Below the pieces are notes generated by a model, which saw only the letters and a program-made list of their open reading frames with translations, had not been told where the DNA came from and made no database searches. Position numbers and translations under genes: made by a program. Positions 43,374 through 53,926 of a DNA stretch of 64,000 nucleotides are shown piece after piece (position 1 is the first letter of the stretch; each line of letters starts with the position of its first letter). Where the stretch lies: assembly GCA_947396885.1 (NCBI GenBank), contig OX377206.1, forward strand, positions 16,789,914 through 16,853,913. The letters are read 5' to 3'. Origin of the DNA: Heligmosomoides polygyrus polygyrus (Eukaryota; Nematoda; Chromadorea; Rhabditida; Heligmosomidae).

Positions 43374-44183
43374 TATGTATGTTGGACGACATCTTTGGCA
43401 CGTTTTCGGAATTCCGACCGGTTTTAGATGACGTCTGTTGTGAGTCTTCTGAGTCCCTACACACTTTGGACGACGTCTTCCGCACGTATTCTGAATCCCA
43501 ACGCACGTTGGACGGCGTCCTCTTTAAGGCGTAGTAAGATATAGTAAGATAGCCTACAATTTCACTTTCTGATGCTTTTTCATGCAGAAGAGGGAAAATT
43601 ACTCCTGTGACAAGTCCATTCTTTTGTTGCCACTCCTTCATCGAAGATCGCTTTAAAAAATGTCTTAGTAGTTAACACTTGAAACTTTATACATTGGGTC
43701 TAATTTCGGGCGGTGGGGTTACTCCCTAGAGAAAACTAGGTTGAAAATTGTCGTGTCCATTTCATCCTGGAAGAGTCTGGAAAAAAAGAGTCGTTCATTG
43801 ACTCGAAATCTGCCGGCAGAAAATTGTTATTCTTAGTTGTAGAACAATCAGAATGTAAAACTTTGCCAATATTCGATTCCGTATTTCCTAACTTCAGGAA
43901 ACCAAGCTGCGCGCGAGTCTTCACATTGTTGAAGTCACACCTGAAAAAAATTTATTAGGAGATACAAAGATCACCCAAAAACCTAAAAATTACGAGAGAA
44001 TCCTCTGCCAAACCTGAGCAAGTACGACTTCCCCCCCCCCCCTTTCAAGGCGTCACAGTATGACCCACCCTCCATTTTCTCGAACCTCAAGCGTGACTGC
44101 GTCTGGTTACGGTAGGTATTGGTGAGGAAGTGTTGTTGGTGGTTGCTCTTGAGACAATCGACCTGAGTGGGTGAGGCTCGTAG
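43374..44183. repeat. Minisatellite remnant and dispersed repeat
   Basis: 43380-43535 has units with GTTGGACGACGTC...GAATCCC (relative of 57540-57870). 43555-44060 is the family shared with 40490-41030, ending in a C homopolymer (44029-44042). Confidence 0.65.
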
Positions 44184-44665
44184 AGGAATCGGTGCTACTA
44201 GGAAACATCATGGAGGAGGCTCGTTCTTCATCTTTATTTACTAAAATGTTTTTATCCCACTTTCTGAGAAAATCTCAAAAAAGTTTATTTAGAGGTTGGC
44301 CGACGCTCATCTTCCACTACTAGACCTAAGTCGTGATTTGGAAATCGCGTTTCGAAAGCGCGTTGAGGTTTTCCGAGCTGAAATTGCCGCGTATGCCGAA
44401 AGTGTTGCAGGCCGTAAATTAGGACTGGTGTAAGTTTACATATTACGTTTCATCTGTTTCTCTAAGTTTCCGAATTGCAACAACAAGCGAAAGTAGGAGC
44501 TTGAATGCAGAATTCAGAATAAGAAAATGCAGAATGCAGAATTCAGAATAAAAACCCCAGAATTACGTCTTCATCAGACGTTTGTAATGTTCCGTCCACC
44601 CGTCACAACTGGAGTGGGGCACGGCGTATTGGCGATACTCAACGATTCGGTTTTCAACGAACTTC
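44184..44665 (+). repeat. Dispersed repeat family, copy 2 (pair of 1733-2525)
   Basis: Same ordered blocks as 1733-2525 without the GT microsatellite. Near 44509-44560 it has a local repeat of GCAGAATTCAGAATAA. Confidence 0.7.
44293..44429 (+). other. Exon-like 137-bp open segment, copy 2
   Basis: Same length and phase as 1945-2081. Acceptor TTTATTTAG, donor GTAAGT. The shared part reads EIAFRKRVEVFRAEIAAYAE then SVAGRKLGL. In the last 28 codons about six differences are silent and five change the residue. Product unknown. Confidence 0.4.
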
Positions 44666-44889
44666 AGCTCTTGGGTGGTCGAGATCGCTGAACACAAATC
44701 CGGAGATCGTTTTGAACGGCATCAATCGAAGTTGTTCAAATTATCGATTTTCTATGGATGTCGTTCAAGCGGTTCGGAGCTTTAGCCCTATGTGTAGTCG
44801 AGTTCGCTGAAATGTAATCGATGAATGTTTTGCGTTTATAGCCTCTACAAGCATTTTGATTTCCTTGCCCGGTTATAATGAAATGATCA

Positions 44890-45220
44890 TCCTCTGGATA
44901 TTTCATAGCATTCAAAAATGTTGGATTTTTTCGGCATGGCCTCACTTTATTAGAGGAACGATTACGTGTAGATTTATAGTTAGCGGGCTCAATTTTCCTG
45001 AGTAATAATCGATATAGAATCGAGAATAGCAGCCTTTCTTCATGATCCTTTCTAACTTGCCCCATTCGACGTAGTTAAGGTGTTCTTCCTGCGGAAACCA
45101 TGACATAGATGGCAGTTATAATTGAGGATGAGAATCATTACTAGGCGAAGCCGTTGAGAAGCCATCAGTGCGGCCTACAGGCCGCTCTAATGGCTGGTTA
45201 TCATACTACAAAAACTCAAT
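44890..45220 (+). repeat. Paralogous empty site of the gypsy insertion
   Basis: Continuous match to both flanks of the LTR element: 5346-5590 on the left and 10289-10365 on the right. The junction reads GAGGATGAGAATCATTACTA here against GAGGATGAAAG | LTRs | AAAAGTTATTACTA at the filled locus. Confidence 0.85.
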
Positions 45221-45224
45221 ATTC

Positions 45225-45840
45225 GTCGATCACTGCGATTTATAGAAGGTTATAAAAGAACCCACCACATTCGGAATGCTGGAATAGACTACAAATCATC
45301 AAAAGTGAAACTTAATGAAGGGAGCGGAATAAGAAAGAGCGCCATATCCTCACTACTGCACCAATATCGAGGCTCGTACTCGGTCCATACCGAGGTTGTT
45401 TTTTTTAATTTCTCCGTAAACGGTAAAAACTCCATATGTACCTTCCTTCAAACTTACTTCAGCAAAACCTAACTTGTACCAAACGATGCTGCCCCAGGTA
45501 AATCTTATTTTTGTTAATAAATGACCTAGCTACGGAGCATTTTTCCATGTGGAGACCCAATTGTTTTATGACTTTTAAAATCCGCCCACGACCGTCTAGA
45601 AAAGCAAATAAAATAAGATACCAGTAGTGAGCTAATGTCAATTGTGAGAAATAAAAAAAGAAAATTCTGTTTTTTGAACATCGCTTCAGAAATATTACCC
45701 TGGCAAAGGCAATTGAAAGTTTTTGGAAAGGCCGTAAAGTGGTCAACGGTTCCTCATAGAAATATGCTTCATATATAGGCCATTCACAAAAAAAAAGAGA
45801 TTTTAGGGTATTGTTGGATTCGCGGAAGGAATAGATATAT
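45225..45840. other. No gene recognised
   Basis: AT-rich. A minus-strand open frame of 177 codons (45459-45992) runs into the SINE and is not a supported gene. Confidence 0.35.
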
Positions 45841-45843
45841 AAG

Positions 45844-46119
45844 AGGATAAAGGGTGGTGTTACACAATCCCTTTGGGATGCGCCACGCATTCTTCTACGG
45901 GATGTCATGGATTCAATTTGAATGCTTATTTGGCCTTTACAATGACTTGCGGTGCTCAGCAGATGGGCTTGTCTGTGGATTGTCCTCCCCATACAAGTCT
46001 AGCACCAATTCTCCGATCCCAGAAGGAAACAAGTGTTGGTTGCTTTGAGCAAGAAACCAAGAACCTATCAACATGCACGCGACAGCCGGCACCTCATCTG
46101 GATGCACTCCCAACGCCCA
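45844..46119 (-). mobile_element. tRNA-derived SINE, minus-strand copy abutting RTE
   Basis: Read on the minus strand it starts GGGCGTTGGGAGTGC, has ACTTGTGTGGGGAGGACAAT-like body positions matching the 30.3-kb copy, and ends near CCTTTATCCTC. Its head touches the 3' end of the RTE directly. Confidence 0.75.
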
Positions 46120-46135
46120 GGGTGATGATACTTAC

Positions 46136-48223
46136 TTACTTTGATACTTTGATGGTCCTTTGTCGGCTGGAGGTCTTCTCAGCGGGACCACAACTCTTCC
46201 AGACCGCTCGATCTCTGGCTGCTTGCATCCAGTGAGGCAGACTCCGCTCTCTGAAAGATATTGAGAATGAGTCTGCCCATCGCGTTGGCGGTCGTCCCAG
46301 TGGTCTCTTATGGTCTCTCGGGAGCCATTCTGTGACACGGAGGCTCCATCTATCGTCCTTTCGTCGAAGCAGGTGTCCGGCCCAGCGATATTTGGACTTC
46401 TTCATGTACTGCAGCGGGTCTGCTAATTGCGACTTCTCCCGTAGCTCCGAGCTTCGTAGGCCTTCTTGCCATTGCTGACGAAGGCTTGTCCTTAGAAGAC
46501 ATCTCTCCAGTGCACGATGCGTAGTTTGCATCGCTCTGGCGATTGTCTTGTTGTCGGGCCAGGTTTCCGTCGCGTAACACATCGCAGGCAGTACAGAGGC
46601 GTTGAATATCGAGGCCCTGAGGCCGGGATCCTTGACCTGATCGGTGACATCGCGAATCGAACTGAAGGCTGCCCATGCTGCGCGTCTCCTGCGGGCGATT
46701 TCAGGAGCGAGATCGTTATCCATGTTCAGCTCTCTTCCCAGATAGACGTAGGAGTCGACCTGTTGCAGAGCGACTCCATTTAACCTCACGAGTCCCGTGT
46801 CACACCACTGGTTGACCATAAATTGTGTCTTGGACATATTCATGTCCAATCCAATCTTCATACCTGCCACATCGAGCTCGTTCAGCATTTCCTCGGCTTC
46901 TGCCGTGCTGGTAGAGATCAGAACAATATCGTCGGCGAAGCGAAGGTTGCTGATCCGTTTACCGCCGACAAGGTAGCCTTTATCGTCCCAGTTCAAGTCT
47001 TTCATGGCATCCTGAAGTGCCGCTGTGAATAGCTTGGGAGAAATCGTGTCTCCCTGCCGTACTCCTTTCCCGATAGGAATTTTAAGCTTTCGATCGAACA
47101 GCTGGATGGTAGTCGATGTGTTCGAGATACATTCGTCGAGAAGTCGGATGTAGGGCGATGGTATACCAGCGTGCACAAGGGCGTTCAGAATGGCGTTGAT
47201 TTCCACAGAGTCGAACGCTTTCCGATAATCCACGAAGACAAGAACAAGTGGGAGATGGTATTCGCGGCTCCTTTCGATGAGCTGTGAGACAGTCTGAATA
47301 TGGTCCATGCAGGAGAAATCCTTGCGAAACCCTGCTTGCTCCACTGGCTGATATTCATCCAAGCAACGCTCCATGCGGTTAAGCAGTATCTTGGTGAAGA
47401 TCTTGTACACAACCGAGAGAAGACTGATGGGTCGATAGTTGTTGATATCCTCCTGCTGACCTTTTTTGAAGATTAAAACTGTTTTCGACTCCTTCCATGA
47501 GTCCGGAATCCTACCAAGTCGAAGGTAGTGGTTGAAGTGCTTGGCAAGAAGTGAGCAGACGGCACTGCCACCCGCACGAAGGAGATCAGCAGAAATGCCG
47601 TCCGGTCCGGGAGCAGTGCCCAGCTTCATCCTTCTGATAGCATGAGCAACTTCTGATTCCAGAATGGGAGGTACTTCCGCAGCTGGTGGCATAAAGCATT
47701 TCGGGACAGTGATGGAAGAACGGAACAGATCTGTGTAGAATTCTTGAACGATGGCCTCCATCGCTCTTCGAGACGTTTGCGTTGTTCCATCCTTATCCAC
47801 AAGGGCTGACATTATTGCCTTCTGATCGCAGAGATCTCGTTTGCAGCGCTTTATGCTTGAACCTTTCCCAGCCGCTTCTAACAGCTCCAATCTTCTGTAG
47901 GCTTGAATGGACTCCTTCACTGCAATTCGACAGGCCTTCGAGATGGTGACTTTTTCCAGATGGGAAGCATTAGGATCCAGTTTAACAGCTCTTCTTTGCT
48001 CCAAGAGTTTAATCGCATGTGCGTTGAGTCTTGAAGCAGATGGCGATGTGGCTTCGCAAGAGCTGCTAGCACATTTCAACAGTCCTCTGGAGAGAAAGTC
48101 GTAGTCTTCCGATGGATCTTCAAGAAGATTCCAATCATACGACTTTATCGCATATTCCAACTCCTCAGACTTGAATGTGGGGATCCTCACCGGTGCCGGT
48201 TTATGGGTGTCACGCTTGAACAT
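46136..48223 (-). CDS. RTE reverse transcriptase region (695 codons, intact frame)
   Basis: Copies the element RNA at a nicked target. Blocks in order: MKLGTAPGPDGISADLLRAG, SKTVLIFKKGQQEDINNYRP, ISLLSVVYKIFTKILLNRM, GFRKDFSCMDHI, FVDYRKAFDSVE, GVRQGDTISPKLF, the catalytic LRFADDIVLIS box, and KYRWAGHLLRRKDDRW with GRPPTRWAD near the end, which is a typical RTE C-terminus. No stop within the frame. The annotated Met (48223) is inside the natural frame, which extends upstream into the endonuclease. Most recent retrotransposon in the window. Confidence 0.9.
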   Translation of the reverse strand: MFKRDTHKPAPVRIPTFKSEELEYAIKSYDWNLLEDPSEDYDFLSRGLLKCASSSCEATSPSASRLNAHAIKLLEQRRAVKLDPNASHLEKVTISKACRIAVKESIQAYRRLELLEAAGKGSSIKRCKRDLCDQKAIMSALVDKDGTTQTSRRAMEAIVQEFYTDLFRSSITVPKCFMPPAAEVPPILESEVAHAIRRMKLGTAPGPDGISADLLRAGGSAVCSLLAKHFNHYLRLGRIPDSWKESKTVLIFKKGQQEDINNYRPISLLSVVYKIFTKILLNRMERCLDEYQPVEQAGFRKDFSCMDHIQTVSQLIERSREYHLPLVLVFVDYRKAFDSVEINAILNALVHAGIPSPYIRLLDECISNTSTTIQLFDRKLKIPIGKGVRQGDTISPKLFTAALQDAMKDLNWDDKGYLVGGKRISNLRFADDIVLISTSTAEAEEMLNELDVAGMKIGLDMNMSKTQFMVNQWCDTGLVRLNGVALQQVDSYVYLGRELNMDNDLAPEIARRRRAAWAAFSSIRDVTDQVKDPGLRASIFNASVLPAMCYATETWPDNKTIARAMQTTHRALERCLLRTSLRQQWQEGLRSSELREKSQLADPLQYMKKSKYRWAGHLLRRKDDRWSLRVTEWLPRDHKRPLGRPPTRWADSFSISFRERSLPHWMQAARDRAVWKSCGPAEKTSSRQRTIKVSK

Positions 48224-48237
48224 CCTCTTTTTGAGAG

Positions 48238-48890
48238 TCAGCTTCGCACGGACAAGACGGTGATCCGAGCCGGTGTCAAATGAAGGCAGTCGAACAGACT
48301 CCAGCGTCTGTTCGTAAGAACATGGTCAATCTCCGAACGTGTTTCTCCATTTGGGCTTTCCCAGGTCCATCGTCGGTTTGAAGGCTTCTTAAACATAGAA
48401 TTTCCATGGTAGAGACGGCACGCGGATAGGAAGTCTATCAGGCGCTCTCCGTTTTCGTTCCCTGAGGAAGTTCCATGTGGTCCTAGCCTCCATTCGTCGT
48501 GATCATTCGTACCGACGATAGCGTTAAAGTCACCAACGACAACTTTGTAGTAGCTCTTCTCGTCGTTGACAGTCCTTTCGAACAGCTTGTAGAATTCCTC
48601 CTTTTCTTCATCTGTGGCCGCAGATGTTGGAGCATATCCATTTACGATGGAGATGGTTCCTTGATCTTTGGTTTCCAGACGAAGAACAGCTACTCGCGGA
48701 CTGATGATCTTGTAAGAGTCTACTAGGTGGTGCACTGTCGAATTGACGAGAAATCCAACTCCGCCAATATTCTTTCTGTCCACCTTTGCTCCGATAATGA
48801 GAAGCTCGTTGTGGTCGGCCCTTCTTATGGTTTCCGTTCTGCCTTTCGTTTCCTGCAGGGCGATAACGTCGTATTTGATGTTTGATGTTT
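48238..48890 (-). pseudogene. RTE endonuclease region, truncated and frame-shifted
   Basis: Motifs: LQETK (catalytic Glu), GGVGFLVNSTV, NGYAPTSAATD, VVVGDFNAIVG, RRWTWESPNGE, SEIDHVLTNRR. The GSDHRLVRAKL motif (about 48270-48235) is read in the RT frame, so a single indel near 48290 disconnects the two domains. No start codon remains at the 5' end because of truncation. Confidence 0.85.
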
Positions 48891-49690
48891 CTGTGTTTGA
48901 TGTTAATCTCGGGTGATGATATAATAACTAATAACTAAATAATTATATAATAATTATAGGGGCTTATGGGCAAGTGTAAACATGACGGAAACGATTTAGA
49001 TGTGAAGTGCACTGCATATCTTCACAAACGAGACATACACTTCCTATGTATGTCATTCTGGATAGTTCCCGATATCCTGGAGTCAGCAACCGCTGTGGAA
49101 GGCCTGGTGAATTGATGATGTCTCCTATTTCGTGTTATAGAACCGGCGAGAATGCTGCTCGCATAATGATTATACTCACCGATCAATTCTCAATATGGTA
49201 TTCTGGCAACTTCTTTTATTTATTAGTTTGACCGGAAAGTTTTAAGACTAATGTCGGAGAGCGATGTTTGTTTAGTAGCTTTATTGCCAACCACTGCCAT
49301 TCAACAAAATATCCAACATGATGACCTATCAAATGTTAGCGCAAGATCACGCGAGTGCGACGTATTTGGCTCAGGTTCAATCCTGGGTTCTTTCAAATTC
49401 TTCTACGTCCTCTTCGCTGTGTGTGGTCAGGCGGTATCCACAAAAAAAGAAAATGTTTAAACTTCTGGAACGGGCCATCGATGTTCCACCAGAAGAAAAA
49501 CATATTTTCTTCTTTCTGTCGCGGTCAAGAAGTTTCGGACAACCCACCGGAATTTAACCCATTGCCTACCCATGGTGCAGCAAACATTGCTTCAAGTCCA
49601 AAGAACACCGTGCACCGTGTACTCTGTGTGTGTAAGAGCTGAAGGTTTGCGAATTGAAGGATCAAGCGCTACCGGTGTGGAGTGTGAGCT
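48891..49690. other. No gene recognised
   Basis: Flanking sequence of the RTE insertion. I see no known protein, although two overlapping open frames exist at 49251-49640. Confidence 0.35.
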
Positions 49691-49699
49691 GACTGTTCT

Positions 49700-50427
<728 letters not shown>

Positions 50428-50433
50428 GCCATA

Positions 50434-51602
50434 GGCCTATGTTATACTTCGGCGACGCGTCGGCCGACGTCGGCGACGCTGTGCTTTGCGGGCAGCGTCG
50501 CACTGCGTGGCAGCCCGCCCAACACAGCGTCGCCGACGACGTCGCCGAGAGCTCCGCAGGGGGTGTTATACTTCCGCCGCCGACGTCGCCACCGACGTCG
50601 CCACAGACGTCGCCACAGATGTCGCCACCGACGTCGCCACCGACGTCGTCCGTGGGTCGGTCGCCGCGCTGTGCACGGCGACGGGCCGTCGCCGGCCTCA
50701 TTCAAGGCTGGGAGAAAATGCGCTCAGAGGGAGTATTTTGTTTGTGGGTGGGTTCTTCGTTCCCGGCACTGTCAACATCCTCGGCGGACCCCGAATTACG
50801 AAATCGAAAGTGCAAAAACGCCCATCTTGCGGCATCCAGCCAATAGTGTGAAAAAACCAACGGTCGCGTCAGACTCCTAAGTGGTCCAGTACCATTTGGA
50901 TTGGGTTAGTCTAGAAGAAATAGAGTTCGCTTCAAAATATAGTTCATGCCTACTTTGAATCGAAATGAGTTTCATAACCGCACATCAAGAAGGCGCCTCG
51001 TTTGCTTACTTTCTCTCAATGTCGCCCATCATTTTGACGATGTTTAGCACCTATCGCGCCGTAATCATCTTGGCTCTTCATCACTTGATACTTAAATAGG
51101 TTACATATTCTCGCTCACAGTCTTCTTTTCCTCGCACACTACAAGATTTCCAATTATGCTCTACCTTAGACAAATCACATTTTATTCTATTCAGATATTC
51201 TATCGCCCAATTATGCAATCGCGTCTGCTAAATTTGCATTTCTTAAAGAGTACATACAGAACAACAAATCATCATCAAGTCTTGAAACATTAAGAAGAAT
51301 TAAGAATAAAAAATCCTTTTGAAGATTAAGAAAAGCACAAAATATATGCAATCTGCAGACTGGTGGCCAAATGATGACATTGAAAGCGCGCTCCGATGCT
51401 AAAAATGCGCTCCGATGCTCTCCTGTCAACGACGTCCCCGACGCCGCCACAGAATCTGTTGACGACGTCGCCGACGTCGACCACGCGTCTGTGGCGACGT
51501 CGGCGACGTCGCTGGTGACGTCAGCGTCGGCCGACGTCGGTGACGGGCCGTCGCTGACGTGTCGCAGCGTCGGCGACGCGTCGCCGAAGTATAACATAGG
51601 CC
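50434..51602. mobile_element. MITE-like element with ACGTCG-rich arms (1169 bp)
   Basis: Perfect inverted ends GGCCTATGTTATACTTCGGC and beyond (29 bp), flanked by ATA on both sides (50431-50433, 51603-51605). Subterminal regions are GACGTCG-rich; 50580-50650 is a 12-bp tandem array GACGTCGCCACC. The interior 50700-51400 has no transposase. A related single end lies at 42581. Confidence 0.85.
50580..50652 (+). repeat. 12-bp tandem repeat GACGTCGCCACC
   Basis: About six units with one or two base changes each. Each unit contains the palindrome GACGTC. Confidence 0.92.
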
Positions 51603-51734
51603 ATAGTTTACATTTGCGCCGCTGTGCGGCGCAGCACGATGGTTGTTATAGATATCGACCGGGCGGCGCGAAAAACCCATATCTATGGCAACCGTTGTGC
51701 CGCGCCGCGTGGCGGCGCAAGTGTAAACTAGGGC

Positions 51735-52206
51735 TAGAGGAGAACACGCGAATATGACGGAGGACTAATCAGCTCCACAGTTGGAAGATGTCAAACGGGC
51801 GACTAATATGATGATTGGTATTAGCGATTTTTCGATCGACGGTATCGGTTTTCGCCCAAATTTGACCGGTTGCGAAGATATCTACTTCTATGAATAACAT
51901 GGCCGACGAATGTATACCACAGCACGTTTCGACAGGGCTACCTTAACAGCGCGTATCACTAATGTAGAAATACTTGGTAACTGAGAATTTTGGCTTTTGC
52001 ACGAAGAGACACATAATGGCATTGATACAACCGATGCTGCGTAGTCTATAACAATTAAGGATAGTCACCATCCTTACAGAAAAATCTTTAACGATCAAGT
52101 TGCAAAAGTTGTATCTTGCGTCTCACGTATAGCATGAGTCAGAGACATCCAAACCCAATTTTTATTGAATGAAATTTGACTGAATTTATTGTTAATTTTA
52201 GTTAGA
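51735..52206. other. No gene recognised
   Basis: Unique-looking sequence with nothing assignable. Confidence 0.35.
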
Positions 52207-52475
52207 ACGTGTAGCGGTGGAAGGAGGTATCGATTGTCGCGTTCGCCCGATACTAGGTTCTTGGTTCGGATTTCCCCCCTCGGCCAACCAAACCTTCCGT
52301 CACTCTGGGGTTGGTGAAATCGTACCAAACACATCCTGGAACAAAAAGAATGGCTTATCCATCACCTGTCCACCGCAAGTCATTGTGTATGTAGGCTAAA
52401 CACACGATCTGCACCCATGATATCCTGTAGAAGTGGAATGCGTGACACATTCTTAAAGGGGCTGAGGTAAACAGC
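52207..52475 (+). mobile_element. tRNA-derived SINE, diverged copy
   Basis: Shares CGATACTAGGTTCTTGG, GGTTCGGATTTC (B box, 52263-52274), CCACCGCAAGTCATTGT and TATCCTGTAGAAGTGGAATG-like segments with the 30.3-kb copy. The A box is weakened (TAGCGGTGGAAGG). No tail array remains. Confidence 0.72.
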
Positions 52476-53027
52476 GTTAAAACACCAACTACACATAAAC
52501 TATATGTGACACGAAACAAATACAAATACAAATACAATAAAATCCAGTAATGCTGCACCGATCACATCCCGTCACTGGGAAATTCCCGGTTCACCTCCAA
52601 AAGCCTCCAACATGCTATTACACGCAGGCAGAATCGTCATATCGTGGTACTTGCTTAGTAGCGAGTTCCATTCTTGAGAACCCTATGAGTTAAAAAGAAC
52701 GGTCTAACCCGTGATTTTTCAACAGAGACCCGAGCTTTCATCCTACAGATTTCGTCAGCCTCCCTTACCCCCGTTAAAGTAATCCCATGGAGTAACTTAC
52801 AGCTTCATGACGAGAATTTTGATGACCACAGCAGTTCTCCTTCTACTGCTTGATGACGGGAGAACAAAAAGTGCAGACCTTCGAGAACCATCAGGAACTG
52901 AATTGTAGCCCACCGAAAACATCTTACAAAACGCTTCCTGGTAAAGCTGCCTTCAATGCTTTCCAAAGGAAACATACCATTCTTCCCATTTGGGTTTAAC
53001 AGCGCCAGTCCTACGATAGGTTGCACA
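52476..53027. other. No gene recognised
   Basis: Unique-looking sequence left of the foldback. Confidence 0.35.
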
Positions 53028-53926
53028 TACAATACCGCTCCTAATTCGTGAACAATCGACGCTTTGCGACAGATTTTTCCGTCGCAAACCGTCGCACTCG
53101 CACAACATCGTTCAAATTCAATTATATGAAAATTAAATCGACCATTAGATTCACCTCCCTCCCACCAATCCAACTTCCTGCATGAACTGTAAAATTGGAT
53201 ATTCTTGACCTAGTTGTGGAGCTCGTCCTCTCAAACGTCCGCTATTTGATTTACGACCCCTCTGCGAGCGCCACTGGTCCATCTTTATAGAGCTAAAGAG
53301 TATAAGAAAGTATCCAGTCACAAGATTTCTTTATCAGATCTGTGTTTTGTAGAGCGTGGCCATCATTTTGATAGTAGACACTGCGAAGTTTACCGAGTCT
53401 AAAGTGTCGGCCTTTTCTATGACATGGATTCTTTGAAGTTCAGCCCTCAATTCCCAGTTAGCAGCTAGCATCACGGAAGAACTAGCTCATTTATCTTGAC
53501 AAGTTGAATGCTCTTTCTTTCATAGGTTTATACAGGTCCAGCAGTTGTCAGCCAATTTCAAGTTCTCAAGCCTTGAAAAATCTCGAAATGATGACCACGC
53601 TCTACAAAACACAGATCTGATAAAGAAAGCTTGTGACTGGATACTTTCTTAAACTGTTTAGCTCTATAAAGATGGATCAGTGGCGCTCGCAGAGGGGTCG
53701 TAAATCAAATAGCGGACGCTTGAGAGGACGAGCTCCATAACTAGGTCAATAGTATCCAATTGTACAGTTCGTGCAGGTAGTTGGATTGATAGGAGGGAGG
53801 TGAATCTAATGGTCAATTTAATTTTTATATAATTGAATTTGAACGAAGTTATGACACTGCGGCGGTTTGCGACGGAAAAGTCTGTCGCAAAGCGTAGATT
53901 GTTCACGAATTAGGAGCGGTGTTGTA
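53028..53926. mobile_element. Foldback element (~900 bp)
   Basis: Arms 53028-53365 and 53577-53926 are about 90% reverse complements (CCGCTCCTAATTCGTGAACA at left, mirrored at right; GCGGACGCTTGAGAGGACGA mirrors TCGTCCTCTCAAACGTCCGC). The loop is about 210 bp without coding. A diverged single arm may lie at 55880-55985. Confidence 0.82.

Larger units (their letters stand above)
46120..48890 (-). mobile_element. RTE-type non-LTR retrotransposon, nearly intact
   Basis: About 2.77 kb on the minus strand: endonuclease (48890-48240) then RT and C-terminal region (48223-46136) with one frameshift near 48290 between them. The 5' end is truncated within the endonuclease N-terminus, which starts at IKYDVIALQETKGRTETIRR. 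The short 3' tail after the stop is AAGTAAGTAAGTATCATCACC-like (under 20 bp of simple repeat). RTE elements characteristically have a single ORF and a short 3' UTR. Confidence 0.9.
50428..51734. mobile_element. Palindromic MITE split by a second MITE
   Basis: The right part (51606-51734) carries GTTTACATTTGCGCCGC mirrored by GCGGCGCAAGTGTAAAC with ~56-bp arms. Its left terminus GCCATA lies at 50428-50433, separated by the 1169-bp element at 50434-51602. Joining the two gives the mirror of the right end CTAGGGC. The flanks TAA and TAG suggest a 3-bp target site. Confidence 0.75.

Noticed and set aside
50439..50880. Several open frames of 87-135 codons
   Set aside because: Produced by the ACGTCG-rich MITE arms, which lack stops in many frames.
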